Assembly (NCBI GenBank): GCA_900556365.1
Contig: USOG01000002.1
Location: forward strand, 1-36,667
Direction of reading: 5' to 3'
Length of the DNA stretch: 36,667 nucleotides
From: an uncultured Collinsella sp.
Lineage (GTDB): Bacteria; Actinomycetota; Coriobacteriia; Coriobacteriales; Coriobacteriaceae
The notes beneath the pieces are model-generated. The model saw only the letters and a program-made list of their open reading frames with translations. It was not told the DNA's origin and did not search any database. Position numbers and translations under genes: made by a program. Numbering within the stretch: the stretch's first letter is position 1; every line of letters begins with the position of its first letter. Shown here piece after piece: positions 6,286 to 14,881 of this stretch.

Positions 6286-7317
6286 TTATGGATTTAAAAA
6301 CTCAGATCCGATAGCACGTTCGTAAGACTGGATCGTTTCGGCATTTGCCCTCTCGATATCATTAAGCGGTGATGTCATCGCATCAAATTCCTCAGGCGAG
6401 TATATGCCTTCATACCAATCCTTATTGTCGAAATACTCTTGAATCTTCTCATTCTTGAACTTGCGACCATGGCGTGCATATATTTCATTTCTTGCCAAGC
6501 AAAGCTCCCATGTGCTCATACCCATTTCTTTAATCTCCGCCTCGGTATAACGCCGTGAGTCGCTTTCAGAAAGTAAGTAACCGTCTACCGTCGAACTCTT
6601 CGCATCACAGTAATAGGAAAAGCTATCCATAACCTTATGTGATTGATCATCAATATATGACACGACAACCGTACGGCTATCACCCGAATCGCTACCGAGC
6701 GTCGACCGATATGCGAGCTTGCAAACTCCGTCCAAACCAACTACAACACTCCGGGGGTTAGTCGAAGCCTGCTCACCGTTCGTACCCGCTTCTTTCAGGG
6801 ACCAATTCTCCGGCTTCGACAACGCCTCTGTCGAAGAGCCGGTCACCTTGACATTCACCACCATCTCTGGAAACCCGGCGGAGTTATTTGATACCACTAT
6901 TAATTCAGTTGCGCCCTCGTCGTCGGCCTCGTCCTTTTCATCTGAGTTTTCCAACTCAAACTCATCGGCGTCCGATTTATACATCGCATGCTGATAGGTT
7001 TGAGTGAATTCTGGTGATGAGTGCCCGCCCCCGAATCGATTCCAAACATAAAAGCCGCCAACAATAATGGCGGCCACGAGGCCAATTATCACGATTTTAT
7101 TTGAATCGAATCCGCCAATTAACCCAATTACTCTTTTACCTAGTTCGTTGCCAGAATCCTCCGCCGCTGCCCTCCCCTTCGCATTATCCTTGACATCGAA
7201 TGGCATCCGCTCATTTTCTGTGGTCGACCGACCCACGTCAGAAGATACTTTCGCAGCACAAAAGGGGCAGTAAACTGTCCCCTCTTCTATCTCTGCGTTA
7301 CATTTGGGACACTTCAC
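6286..7317 (-). CDS. Zinc-ribbon membrane protein with C-terminal YARHG domain
   Basis: A 343-residue protein. An N-terminal zinc ribbon has cysteines C3, C6, C17 and C20. A charged linker follows, then one membrane helix (about 74-93), an acidic extracytoplasmic region (DADEFELENSDEKDEADDEG) and a C-terminal YARHG domain (about 271-343, NEIYARHGRKF and the later DWY). YARHG domains occur in extracellular parts of bacterial surface proteins and are thought to bind wall components or peptides. I chose the GTG at 7317 since GGGGAG precedes it and the upstream amidase stops at 7340; two ATGs further up lie inside the amidase frame. It is the last gene of the eight-gene chaperone/ATPase operon. 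It is probably the surface-exposed arm of that system, which is inference. Confidence 0.8.
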   Translation of the reverse strand: MKCPKCNAEIEEGTVYCPFCAAKVSSDVGRSTTENERMPFDVKDNAKGRAAAEDSGNELGKRVIGLIGGFDSNKIVIIGLVAAIIVGGFYVWNRFGGGHSSPEFTQTYQHAMYKSDADEFELENSDEKDEADDEGATELIVVSNNSAGFPEMVVNVKVTGSSTEALSKPENWSLKEAGTNGEQASTNPRSVVVGLDGVCKLAYRSTLGSDSGDSRTVVVSYIDDQSHKVMDSFSYYCDAKSSTVDGYLLSESDSRRYTEAEIKEMGMSTWELCLARNEIYARHGRKFKNEKIQEYFDNKDWYEGIYSPEEFDAMTSPLNDIERANAETIQSYERAIGSEFLNP

Positions 7318-7339
7318 TGTCTCCCCTTTCAATCTGTCT

Positions 7340-8173
7340 TTAGCCATCAACATGACGTCGATATTCTTGATAGTTCGACAGATATGATGAGAATTCCGCC
7401 GATGTATCAGAATTTCCCGTCCGCCACGCCTTGTGGTCGATAATCTGGCTCTTGAACCCGTAGTACTCATCGATATACGCAATTAGACCGTCGACAGCGA
7501 TAAGCTGCTCTTCGGGGTAATCGCCCGATCCTCCAACATGGACCATCTCAATCCCAACGGAATAAGAGTTCATGCCGTAATCGGGATAGCTTCCCCCTAT
7601 CGGTAACGTTCCGACCTTGTCATCTCTCGAATCATCGATTGTTCCATACTGCTCGTTCTTCCCAGCATCGCCAAAACCGGCATGGTGCGCGATTTGATCG
7701 AGAGGCACACATTGAACGATCGACCCATCTTTTCCAACAACAAAATGAGCCGCCACCTTATTGCCGTTGGACTCCCACCAATCGATGACACTTTCAGGGG
7801 AAGAATCGCCCTCCGTATCGTGCAAAACGATGTACTTCTGAAACTCAGGACCCTTAGGCCCATGCGCCAAGTCGGCGTAGTACCGTTCTTGAATGCTTGG
7901 CTGAAATTCCGAGCTCCCATCGATGGACGAAGAGCGAGATTCGCCTTGCTCTACAACCCCTGAAACCGTGTCAGCAACTCTCGCATTGCAGATATCAAGC
8001 ACATCTCCAACACCATCTGCACAAGCCGCCAGCACGCAATTGCTTCCGCTGGATTTCACGACCTCTCTCACGCCAATACGACCGACCAGAACAATTCCCA
8101 AGCCGAACAAGAAAACGGCAAGCGCGGAGACGAGCCCCCGCGCCACCCATAAACGCCTAGAGCGAGCTTGCAT
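7340..8173 (-). CDS. Membrane-anchored N-acetylmuramoyl-L-alanine amidase (Amidase_2)
   Basis: A 277-residue protein with a basic N-terminus, one hydrophobic helix (about 9-31) and a C-terminal amidase_2/PGRP-like domain (about 112-270). Candidate zinc ligands are H118 in IVLHDTEG and H247 in IIDHKAW, with D256 in NSDTS possibly replacing the usual third ligand. E209 in SVGIEMV and the AAHFVV strand fit the family. It would cleave the amide between muramic acid and the stem peptide outside the membrane. The ATG at 8173 overlaps the preceding small gene by 17 bases, suggesting coupled translation; no strong separate ribosome binding site is seen. In this operon it may open peptidoglycan for a translocating or envelope-spanning assembly. 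Confidence 0.85.
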   Translation of the reverse strand: MQARSRRLWVARGLVSALAVFLFGLGIVLVGRIGVREVVKSSGSNCVLAACADGVGDVLDICNARVADTVSGVVEQGESRSSSIDGSSEFQPSIQERYYADLAHGPKGPEFQKYIVLHDTEGDSSPESVIDWWESNGNKVAAHFVVGKDGSIVQCVPLDQIAHHAGFGDAGKNEQYGTIDDSRDDKVGTLPIGGSYPDYGMNSYSVGIEMVHVGGSGDYPEEQLIAVDGLIAYIDEYYGFKSQIIDHKAWRTGNSDTSAEFSSYLSNYQEYRRHVDG

Positions 8174-8420
8174 ACGTGCTGACCACATCGCATGCCGTAC
8201 TGATAAGGCCACCCGCCTCGAGCAGCTTTGCCGCTGCCGCTCCAAGCTGCCCAACCGCCTCATTTTGAGCGGTCGAATTTGTTCCTTCCATTGCCGCGTT
8301 AAGCATGTCGTGCAGTGAATCGAGATCGTCCGCCACCGTGACGCACACACCTCGCTGCGTCTCCATCTTCGACACCAACGCGTTCAGCTCTGCAACGAGC
8401 TGGCCGATGTTCTGACTCAT
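8157..8420 (-). CDS. Small all-helical protein of WXG100/ESAT-6 size
   Basis: An 87-residue protein predicted to be mostly helix: a first helix around 4-40, a second around 44-85, with alanine-rich amphipathic patterns and no signal peptide. Size, helical hairpin look and position beside an FtsK/EccC-like ATPase recall WXG100 (ESAT-6-like) substrates of type VII secretion. The diagnostic W-x-G turn is absent; the turn region reads MEGTNS. It is therefore at best a divergent relative or an analogous small partner. A good ribosome binding site (GGAAAGGAAC) precedes the ATG. It lies between the tail-anchored coiled-coil gene and the amidase. Alternatively it is a cytoplasmic adaptor. Confidence 0.7.
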   Translation of the reverse strand: MSQNIGQLVAELNALVSKMETQRGVCVTVADDLDSLHDMLNAAMEGTNSTAQNEAVGQLGAAAAKLLEAGGLISTACDVVSTYASSL

Positions 8421-8438
8421 TTCTGTTCCTTTCCGTTG

Positions 8439-9026
8439 TCACAACAACCCAAATAGCACATTCGCAATAAGCGAAATTACCCCAATACAGCACGCGCATA
8501 GAACCGCCGCCTGAGAAAGGCAGCCGCCTTTCGACTCCTCGGCTTTAACGGGAAGAGGATCCGGCATCGCCTTCTCTTCTTCCACCAGAAGACGCTTCCG
8601 GTCAAGAGCCGCCCGTCGAGCATCCAGTGCATTTGAAGATCGCTGACTCAACTCGTTCACAGACGTATCTTTTTCAATCATCTCGATATAGCAATCGATT
8701 TTCTTGATAAGCCCTGATAACGAAGAGGCAAGCTCGGCAGCGTCTTCATTCGACGCAATCGGTCTTACCATGTTCGGAAGCGCAGCGCCGACGTCCTTCG
8801 CGTGACTCCCCGCAAGTCGTTTAGACAATTGCGAAAAAGCCTCCTGTGCTTGATGCGCCAGGCGATCTATCTCCGCTTTCTTTTTGCCCGCCATGTTCCT
8901 CGCAGAGGTCGACTCCCGATCACAACGATCGCACTCCTGCTTAACAAGCTGGGCGGTCGACGCCTCCGATTTCAGAAATCGTTCTGCTTCGGACAGATAC
9001 CTTTCGTACAAATCATCCCTGCTCAT
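8439..9026 (-). CDS. Coiled-coil protein with C-terminal membrane anchor
   Basis: A 195-residue protein rich in charged residues, with long helical and coiled-coil-like segments (about 5-90 and 105-160), then a proline-containing linker and one hydrophobic helix at the very C-terminus (about 172-194). This topology is tail-anchored with the body in the cytoplasm. No enzymatic motif is seen. The ATG at 9026 follows GGAGGGG and overlaps the end of the ATPase gene by 14 bases; an upstream TTG (9059) is less likely. It could be the membrane dock for the soluble FtsK-like ATPase, which itself lacks membrane helices. That role is inferred from order and topology only. Confidence 0.75.
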   Translation of the reverse strand: MSRDDLYERYLSEAERFLKSEASTAQLVKQECDRCDRESTSARNMAGKKKAEIDRLAHQAQEAFSQLSKRLAGSHAKDVGAALPNMVRPIASNEDAAELASSLSGLIKKIDCYIEMIEKDTSVNELSQRSSNALDARRAALDRKRLLVEEEKAMPDPLPVKAEESKGGCLSQAAVLCACCIGVISLIANVLFGLL

Positions 9027-11718
9027 CGTCGCCCCTCCTCCATAATCGCGTTGCGACAAAGGGCATGAGCTTCATTGAGGGACGTCCCGAAGAAGCCTCC
9101 TTGTAAAGGACCCGGTTCTCTTGCCCGTTCCACTGGCACAGCGGGCCATCCAACTGCTTCGCTGCGACATTCGAGCCAAACAGACACGCCACGCCGTCAA
9201 AAGACGACAGTCCCGATGAACCCAACTGCGCTGAAAGCGCTACGGGGTTTTGCCAATGACAGACAAAGTGGATTCCGTGCATAGGAGCCTCGCGGAATAC
9301 CTTTTGAATCTTCTGCTGAGCACCAAAGTCGAAAGATCCTAGTGAGTCCGCATTCGGCACCAACACAAACCGCTCCCGCCCACATTCTTCCCCGACATCA
9401 TTTCTCTGAAGACAATTGGTAATCCATGCAGCCGCTTCGTCCGAAGGCACGACCTCCGGAGAAACCCCCGTACGAGCGCATATCTCCAGAGTCGAATTAG
9501 AAACATGGCGCGCGCCATCCTCCACTACAGCAAACTCAGCGCCTCGCTCATAGCGCGCAAGCGATAAAACAAGCGTTTCCATAACGCACGCCGCAAGATC
9601 GACAGAATTCGGAAGATCACCGAGCCCTGGCAGCGTTCCCCTGCCCACAAGAGCGATATTGCTTCCCGCAGCTCTTTCAAACGGGAAATATTTCGGTGCC
9701 AACCCAGCAGAAACACCCCGGCCAAGCAACGCGCGCGGCACGTTACCTGAATCTATGTCGTTCTGCTCAAGGAGGGCCTCAGTCAACTCCGGCAGAGCGC
9801 TTCCGTCGAAAACCACCGGTTCATCAAGGTGCTCTTTTGGCATTGCATAGAACTTGTTCCTGAGACTGTCCAACGTGGCATCTTCAGCAAACGGCGTAAG
9901 CACCGTCACATTTGCGCTCGGATTTCCGTAATCTTCGTTCAGAATCGCCTGTCCCCTGAACCTTAGACTAGCAGCCGCCTCGTTAAAGGGTCCGAAAGTC
10001 GCCCGCGACTCCGCCGGCGAGTTTTTCAGTCCGATACGGATAGGAAACTGTGCAAAGAACTTGCCCTGGGAAATGGCAAGATTGGTTATCCCGCCGATAC
10101 TTTGTGACGCCAATATCACGTGAATACCGTATGCACGATAGAGGCGAACGATGCGTTCCAAAAGTTCACAGGCTTCCTTGCCTCTCGCGCCTTCTAGAAA
10201 TAGCTGGAACTCATCAATGACCACAACGATACGCGGCATCTTATTCCCGCTATTGCGCCGATACTTGAGCAGATTATCTCCGTAAGGCTTGATCGCAGCG
10301 GCCCTCCGTTTGGCCTCGGCGGCTATGGAATTCAGCACATCCATGGCAAAGTCTTCATCGGCCTCAAGCCCAAATGCCTTTACCTGCGGTAGATACTCTG
10401 GGGAATCCGGCGTGGGAGCCATGGGAAACAGGGTAACGCCCTCTTTGAAATCAAACAGATAGAGTTCCAACTCGTCGGGAGAATACCTGGCGCACAAACC
10501 GTAGATGATATCTTTCAACAGATTCGATTTACCCTGTCCGACCGCGCCGGTTATCAGTGCATTATGTCTTTGAGTCTCATTCGAGCCAATCGTGACATCA
10601 ACCGTCTGGGTTCCACGCAGACCCAGCGAGAACGTGACTCCGTCCTCGCTCGTCTCCATCCAATACTCCGCGGGAAGCACCGACTCGATCTTTACTTCGG
10701 GCAACCGTAGCTCTGCCGCTGATCGGGCCATCCGCTCGGCGGCTTGCGCCGATTCAATCGTGTCAAGCTCATAGAGCTCAACATCGTAGCCATCGTGACC
10801 CAGCCATCGGGCATGACTGCCCGAGAATAGTTCGAGACGCTCCGAAACAGGATAGGAACGTTTCTTCTCGCAATACCATTTGGGCAAGTCGTCCATCTTA
10901 GGTTGTATCATTAGGAAAGAAGTGCCTGCCTTTGGGGCCGCCTTCATCAGCGAGCAGATACGGTCGTATTGCTCGGCAGCCATTCCCATCGGCATATCGT
11001 GGATTACAACGAGCTGGTACTTCTCGACCGGCATTCCGACCCGTTGGTGATATACCGCCAGGCTCTCATCGTCTGACAGCAACTCGTTGTTGATTTGCGT
11101 CACACGGTCGGTCAGCTCGTTAAGTAAGGCATCGAGTTCGCCTCTTGAATGCAAATACCTGACCGCTGCCTCGCCTTGCCCGTTCCGGCCAATCGTCGAA
11201 AAAGGAGCCTCGATGTTTTTGAGTGCCGGGTCAAAACTAATGATTTCAACTTGCGACGCTGAAGTCGATAAAAGCGTCTTGGCCTCTACCTCGCGCACTA
11301 CCCCGTCTGAAATGCAGCCCTCGCCTGAAACCGACATCACGATATTGCCGTGACCAAGCAACGGAACGATAAAGGGCACCGTAAACAAATCGTCACGTTT
11401 TGAGGTTTTCGACATGGATCCGATCTGGATATACTCGGCGGCATTGAGGGCCGAGCCTTCCTCGATCGCCAGCAACTCGTCAACGGTATCCTGCACGCGC
11501 TTTTTCGAAAGGGCGCTGCGTCGTTTTTCACGGTGATTGATTTTGTTGAGGGCCCGTGTTTTCGCCTCCTGCTTTTCCTTCAGCGTCACCTTCAACCACA
11601 TGTCAACGGAGACAGATTGGGATTCACAAGCTCCCAGCAGACGAGCTTGGCATTCCTTGACCTCGCTGACTGCTTGCCTCATTTCGGCATAGGTCTCTTC
11701 CAACGACATATTGGCCAT
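9013..11718 (-). CDS. FtsK/EccC-like multi-module ATPase
   Basis: A 901-residue soluble ATPase. Residues 1-95 are charged and coiled-coil-like. About 105-335 resembles an FtsK-type module without a P-loop. About 350-615 is the canonical FtsK/SpoIIIE motor: Walker A GAVGQGKS (391-398), Walker B VVVIDEF (498-504), and the ASQS sensor (537-540). About 660-895 is a third module with a decayed P-loop (VGRGTLPGLGD). Three tandem modules with one or more degenerate recall EccC/EssC of type VII secretion. Unlike those, there are no membrane helices and no FHA domains. The ATG at 11718 overlaps the grpE-like stop (TGATG). It is the central engine of the operon. Whether it moves protein or DNA cannot be told from sequence alone. 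Confidence 0.88.
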   Translation of the reverse strand: MANMSLEETYAEMRQAVSEVKECQARLLGACESQSVSVDMWLKVTLKEKQEAKTRALNKINHREKRRSALSKKRVQDTVDELLAIEEGSALNAAEYIQIGSMSKTSKRDDLFTVPFIVPLLGHGNIVMSVSGEGCISDGVVREVEAKTLLSTSASQVEIISFDPALKNIEAPFSTIGRNGQGEAAVRYLHSRGELDALLNELTDRVTQINNELLSDDESLAVYHQRVGMPVEKYQLVVIHDMPMGMAAEQYDRICSLMKAAPKAGTSFLMIQPKMDDLPKWYCEKKRSYPVSERLELFSGSHARWLGHDGYDVELYELDTIESAQAAERMARSAAELRLPEVKIESVLPAEYWMETSEDGVTFSLGLRGTQTVDVTIGSNETQRHNALITGAVGQGKSNLLKDIIYGLCARYSPDELELYLFDFKEGVTLFPMAPTPDSPEYLPQVKAFGLEADEDFAMDVLNSIAAEAKRRAAAIKPYGDNLLKYRRNSGNKMPRIVVVIDEFQLFLEGARGKEACELLERIVRLYRAYGIHVILASQSIGGITNLAISQGKFFAQFPIRIGLKNSPAESRATFGPFNEAAASLRFRGQAILNEDYGNPSANVTVLTPFAEDATLDSLRNKFYAMPKEHLDEPVVFDGSALPELTEALLEQNDIDSGNVPRALLGRGVSAGLAPKYFPFERAAGSNIALVGRGTLPGLGDLPNSVDLAACVMETLVLSLARYERGAEFAVVEDGARHVSNSTLEICARTGVSPEVVPSDEAAAWITNCLQRNDVGEECGRERFVLVPNADSLGSFDFGAQQKIQKVFREAPMHGIHFVCHWQNPVALSAQLGSSGLSSFDGVACLFGSNVAAKQLDGPLCQWNGQENRVLYKEASSGRPSMKLMPFVATRLWRRGDDEQG

Positions 11719-12164
11719 CAGCCCTCTTCATACCGAAAGACAACTACTCGCGCCGGGCGAAGAAGCCTTACGCCAAGCCTATATCCATCCCGTTCCACCC
11801 GGGCAATCTCCCCGTCTTTTGATGCGTCGCACGTCTTAATCAATCCGACGACTTCATGCTCCCGCAAGTTGACCTTCCCTGCACACGAAACCCGCTCAAG
11901 CCCGTAATGACCGCACGTCCCGATGACTTCATCCACAATCGAGGTTCGCAAATCCTCCGATAGAGGTTCGGACCTAAATCTGTCAATTGCCAACAACAAC
12001 TCGGTGAACAACGTTGCAAAAGCTTCGCCAGTAGCCAGGTCTTTGATTTTGTTTGAGTCTGATTTGAGAGACGCGAGGGACGTCTTGAGCTGTGCGGCGC
12101 AGTCAATAATTGCCCGGCGATCGCTGTCCAAGCCGTCCAGTGCCTGGTCCCACCGTACATCCAT
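11718..12164 (-). CDS. GrpE-like nucleotide exchange factor
   Basis: A 148-residue protein. The C-terminal part matches the GrpE beta-domain pattern: REHEVVGLIKTCD, then dGEIARVERDGYRLGVRLLRPARVVVF, ending as GrpE proteins do with GY..G..LRPA.V.V. The N-terminal 70 residues are helical, as in the GrpE dimer stalk, but shorter. It would release ADP from its cognate DnaK. The ATG at 12164 overlaps the stop of the J-like gene (TAATG), so I prefer it to a TTG seven codons upstream. Its place between the J-like gene and the ATPase gives the operon a full Hsp70 cycle. It is divergent from housekeeping GrpE, so it is probably a dedicated paralogue. Confidence 0.8.
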   Translation of the reverse strand: MDVRWDQALDGLDSDRRAIIDCAAQLKTSLASLKSDSNKIKDLATGEAFATLFTELLLAIDRFRSEPLSEDLRTSIVDEVIGTCGHYGLERVSCAGKVNLREHEVVGLIKTCDASKDGEIARVERDGYRLGVRLLRPARVVVFRYEEG

Positions 12165-13276
12165 TATTGAAGCCCTGTTTTCCAAGCGGCATCTCCTAGA
12201 TTTCGCTTGTTAATCCGCCATCCTTCGGGAAACACTTCAAACATGACCACAACAACAACGATCGCCACGTAAATCAAGACATACACAGCACCAACAGCGG
12301 CGAGTATAAAGAACAGCACAATGAAACCGATTATCGCTTTGCCAATATCTTCCTGATTTACAAAGTGCCTCTTGCGTGCCCACTCGGTCATTCCGCGCAT
12401 TTGCACAACCCATTTTGCTGTTTCGCTATTTACTTTCCCCATAGAATCTAGTTCCGCTATTACTTTTTCTACATATTCAACCTGCTTCAAATTGGCGAAG
12501 CAAACTTTGCTCCCTTGCGAACTCATCTTGTCTTCCGCATCATGTCGGAGGCAACGGCACAACGAATTTCTAACGATTTCAGAATCCGGATGGGCCTCGT
12601 AAAGGTTGCGGCACATTTGCAGGGCCACGTCATACTGACCTCTGTAGTACCTCACATCGGCAAGCAGCGCCAAAATCAAGTAATCCGACGGGTCAATCTT
12701 TTGAGCAACAAGAAGCTGAGATTCAGCTTTCTCATATTCATCGGTCATGTAGTAGGCAAATGCCAGTAGCTTTCGAGCATACACGTCGTCCGAATCCAAC
12801 TTAAGCAGCTCGGATGTTGAGAAAATGACATCGTCATATTTATCAAGCAATTGGGAAGCACGCGCGCGCCACAACCAAGCCGACCCATCAGACGCGTCAG
12901 CTCGAACAGCTTCGCAAGCTGAATGGAACGCATTTGTATATTGGCCCGCCTCATAATGCGCTTTTGCGTCTGCGACCCAGTCTCTTCCCGAGGTTCTCGA
13001 CATTGGGCTCTCGCCATGGGGCTCTCGCCCGACTTCCCTCTTGTTTGCGTCATACGACGCATCGTACTTACCACGACGCACCTCATCGTGGAACAGTTCA
13101 TCCGCTTCGTTCAAGCGCTGCATCATTTTCTCAGCGTTCGTTCTTTGCTCCGCATCGGGCGAGCCCTCGAGGCGCCTGAAGCGCTTTCTGGTTTTCTTGA
13201 TCGCCTCTTCGATATCCTCAATCGAGGCGTCCTTTTGCAGTTCAAGGATTCCGTAGTAGTCGACAAATTCTTCCAT
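12164..13276 (-). CDS. Membrane-anchored J-like domain/TPR protein
   Basis: A 370-residue protein. Residues 5-75 look like a J domain (DYYGILELQKDASIEDIEEA to the LFHDEVRRGKYD helix). The invariant His-Pro-Asp loop reads Ser-Pro-Asp (39-41), so the residue needed to stimulate DnaK is missing. About 97-235 holds three or four TPR-like repeats (YEAGQYTNAFHSACEAVRAD, later DEYEKAESQLLVAQKIDP, and GQYDVALQMCRNLYEAHP). One or two hydrophobic helices lie at 313-347. J, TPR and a membrane helix together suggest a scaffold that holds the DnaK-like protein and clients at the membrane. It starts eight bases after the dnaK-like stop, with AGGAAATC as ribosome binding site. Loss of HPD suggests a recruitment rather than an activating role. 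Confidence 0.85.
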   Translation of the reverse strand: MEEFVDYYGILELQKDASIEDIEEAIKKTRKRFRRLEGSPDAEQRTNAEKMMQRLNEADELFHDEVRRGKYDASYDANKREVGREPHGESPMSRTSGRDWVADAKAHYEAGQYTNAFHSACEAVRADASDGSAWLWRARASQLLDKYDDVIFSTSELLKLDSDDVYARKLLAFAYYMTDEYEKAESQLLVAQKIDPSDYLILALLADVRYYRGQYDVALQMCRNLYEAHPDSEIVRNSLCRCLRHDAEDKMSSQGSKVCFANLKQVEYVEKVIAELDSMGKVNSETAKWVVQMRGMTEWARKRHFVNQEDIGKAIIGFIVLFFILAAVGAVYVLIYVAIVVVVVMFEVFPEGWRINKRNLGDAAWKTGLQ

Positions 13277-13284
13277 CTGATTTC

Positions 13285-14844
13285 CTATCCGATCTCGATG
13301 TTCTTCATCTTGTTAACGGCAGCATCAAGTTGCCGCTCGTCCATATTCGCCACGCGGTCGATTTCGAACTCACCGTACAGTCGTCCGTTCTCCCCGTCAT
13401 ATAGACGGATATGCACTGTCTGTTCTTTGTCGTATTCATAGACGATGCGGATGGGAGAACTCTTGGGCAGGCCAGCGGGAAGCGGTATCTCTTTAGATCC
13501 GATGATTACCACATAGTTCAAATCAGGGTCATCGCCCTGCGTCACCTGGACGTTGACGCATGATTGGTTTTCACAGACCGTCGCTGCATCTTGTGAGTAA
13601 CTTCCCGGCACGGGCGAATTCCTCGGAATCACGACCTCGTTGTAATCCTTGCCATCCTTATCGAGCATCACAACCCCCAAAGGTTGCGATGTCACATCGG
13701 TGATGACAACGCTCGGGACCTCGAAGATGGGCATGTCAGGCAAACCATCCTTCGGTAAACCCGCCTCATCAAGACTAGACTCCATCTCTATCGCTGCCTG
13801 AACGGCGGCTCCCATGGCAACAGCCTCATCAGGATTTACCCCGAGCTCAGGCTTCATTCCCGATATTTCTTCAATCAGTTTGTGCACCATCGGCATACGC
13901 GTCGAACCGCCCACAAGAACCACATGGTCGATCTGCGACCATGAATAGCCAGTGTCTTCGAGCACATCCTCAACCAGTTCTTTTGTTCGAGTTAGAAGCG
14001 ACTTGCTTACGCGTTCGAAATCTTCGCGCGTAATAGTTACGCGATAGGGCTTTCCGTCTTTCGAAATGTGAAGGTTGGCTTTTGCCACGTTCGAGAGAGT
14101 GCGCTTCACCATTTCGCACTTCTCGCGAAGCTCAGCGCTTATCAGATAATCCTCAAGAACATTACCCGCCCCCTGCTTCGAAAGCTCTTCCGCTGCAAAC
14201 GACATGAGGGCGTTATCGAAATCGAATCCGCCCAAGTTTCTATCGCCATCGGTTCCTATAACCGTAAAGCAACCGTCCTCTATCTTAAGAAGCGTCACGT
14301 CGAACGTTCCGCCGCCCAGATCATAGACAAGCGTGACGCCGTTCTTCTCGGTATCGAGACCAAAGGAAAGGGCTGCGGCCGTCGGTTCATTCAACACGCG
14401 AAGCACTTTGGTGCCCGCAATTACACCTGCCTGCTTTGTCGCAGTTCTTCTTGCATCATCAAAATATGCGGGAACCGTAATCACGGCTCCGCATACTTCT
14501 TCTCCAAGTGCCTGCTCGGCATCTTGCAATAATTTTTTGATAATAAGGGAGGAAACCTCTTCTGCAGAGTAGGAAACGCCCGAGTCGGAGTCGAATCTCC
14601 AATCCGGATTTCCCATCTGCCGTTTAACGAACTGGACAACATTATCGGGATCACTTGCCGCCGAATGCTTGGCCATCGTTCCAACAAGCGGCTCGTCTTT
14701 TCCGTCAAATGATTGGAATAAAACAACCGAAGGTGTAGTCGGTTCTCCGTCCGCATTCTTCAGTATTTCGGGAAGTCCATCGTCTCCCAACACAGCGACA
14801 GCCGAATAGGTCGTCCCAAGATCGATTCCAACAACTCTCCCCAT
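13285..14844 (-). CDS. DnaK-like Hsp70 chaperone, lid-less
   Basis: A 519-residue Hsp70. The nucleotide-binding domain (about 1-370) has phosphate-1 IDLGTT (7-12), ITVPAYF (122-128), phosphate-2 YDLGGGTFDV (174-183) and adenosine motif VLVGGSTRMP (309-318). A beta-sandwich substrate domain follows (about 383-505, with VTSQPLGVVM). The protein stops shortly after, so the helical lid of normal DnaK (about 610-640 residues) is missing. The start at 14844 (MGRVVGIDLG) is the best homology fit; two Met codons just upstream are possible. It is first in the eight-gene operon, behind a good promoter. The divergence and lack of a lid mark it as a specialised chaperone of this locus, not the housekeeping DnaK. 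Confidence 0.9.
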   Translation of the reverse strand: MGRVVGIDLGTTYSAVAVLGDDGLPEILKNADGEPTTPSVVLFQSFDGKDEPLVGTMAKHSAASDPDNVVQFVKRQMGNPDWRFDSDSGVSYSAEEVSSLIIKKLLQDAEQALGEEVCGAVITVPAYFDDARRTATKQAGVIAGTKVLRVLNEPTAAALSFGLDTEKNGVTLVYDLGGGTFDVTLLKIEDGCFTVIGTDGDRNLGGFDFDNALMSFAAEELSKQGAGNVLEDYLISAELREKCEMVKRTLSNVAKANLHISKDGKPYRVTITREDFERVSKSLLTRTKELVEDVLEDTGYSWSQIDHVVLVGGSTRMPMVHKLIEEISGMKPELGVNPDEAVAMGAAVQAAIEMESSLDEAGLPKDGLPDMPIFEVPSVVITDVTSQPLGVVMLDKDGKDYNEVVIPRNSPVPGSYSQDAATVCENQSCVNVQVTQGDDPDLNYVVIIGSKEIPLPAGLPKSSPIRIVYEYDKEQTVHIRLYDGENGRLYGEFEIDRVANMDERQLDAAVNKMKNIEIG

Positions 14845-14881
14845 AGCCACCATTCCTCGATGTCTATTTATATTGGTTTTG

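Noticed and set aside
8157..8420. True WXG100 (ESAT-6) family protein
   Set aside because: Size and context fit, but the Trp-x-Gly motif and the usual C-terminal secretion motif are not visible, so the family name was not used.
9013..11718. Chromosome-segregation FtsK
   Set aside because: There are no membrane helices and no gamma DNA-reading domain, and the module order resembles EccC-type ATPases instead.
13285..14844. Housekeeping dnaK
   Set aside because: The protein lacks the helical lid, is only 519 residues, and sits in an accessory operon with a divergent GrpE-like and an HPD-less J-like protein.
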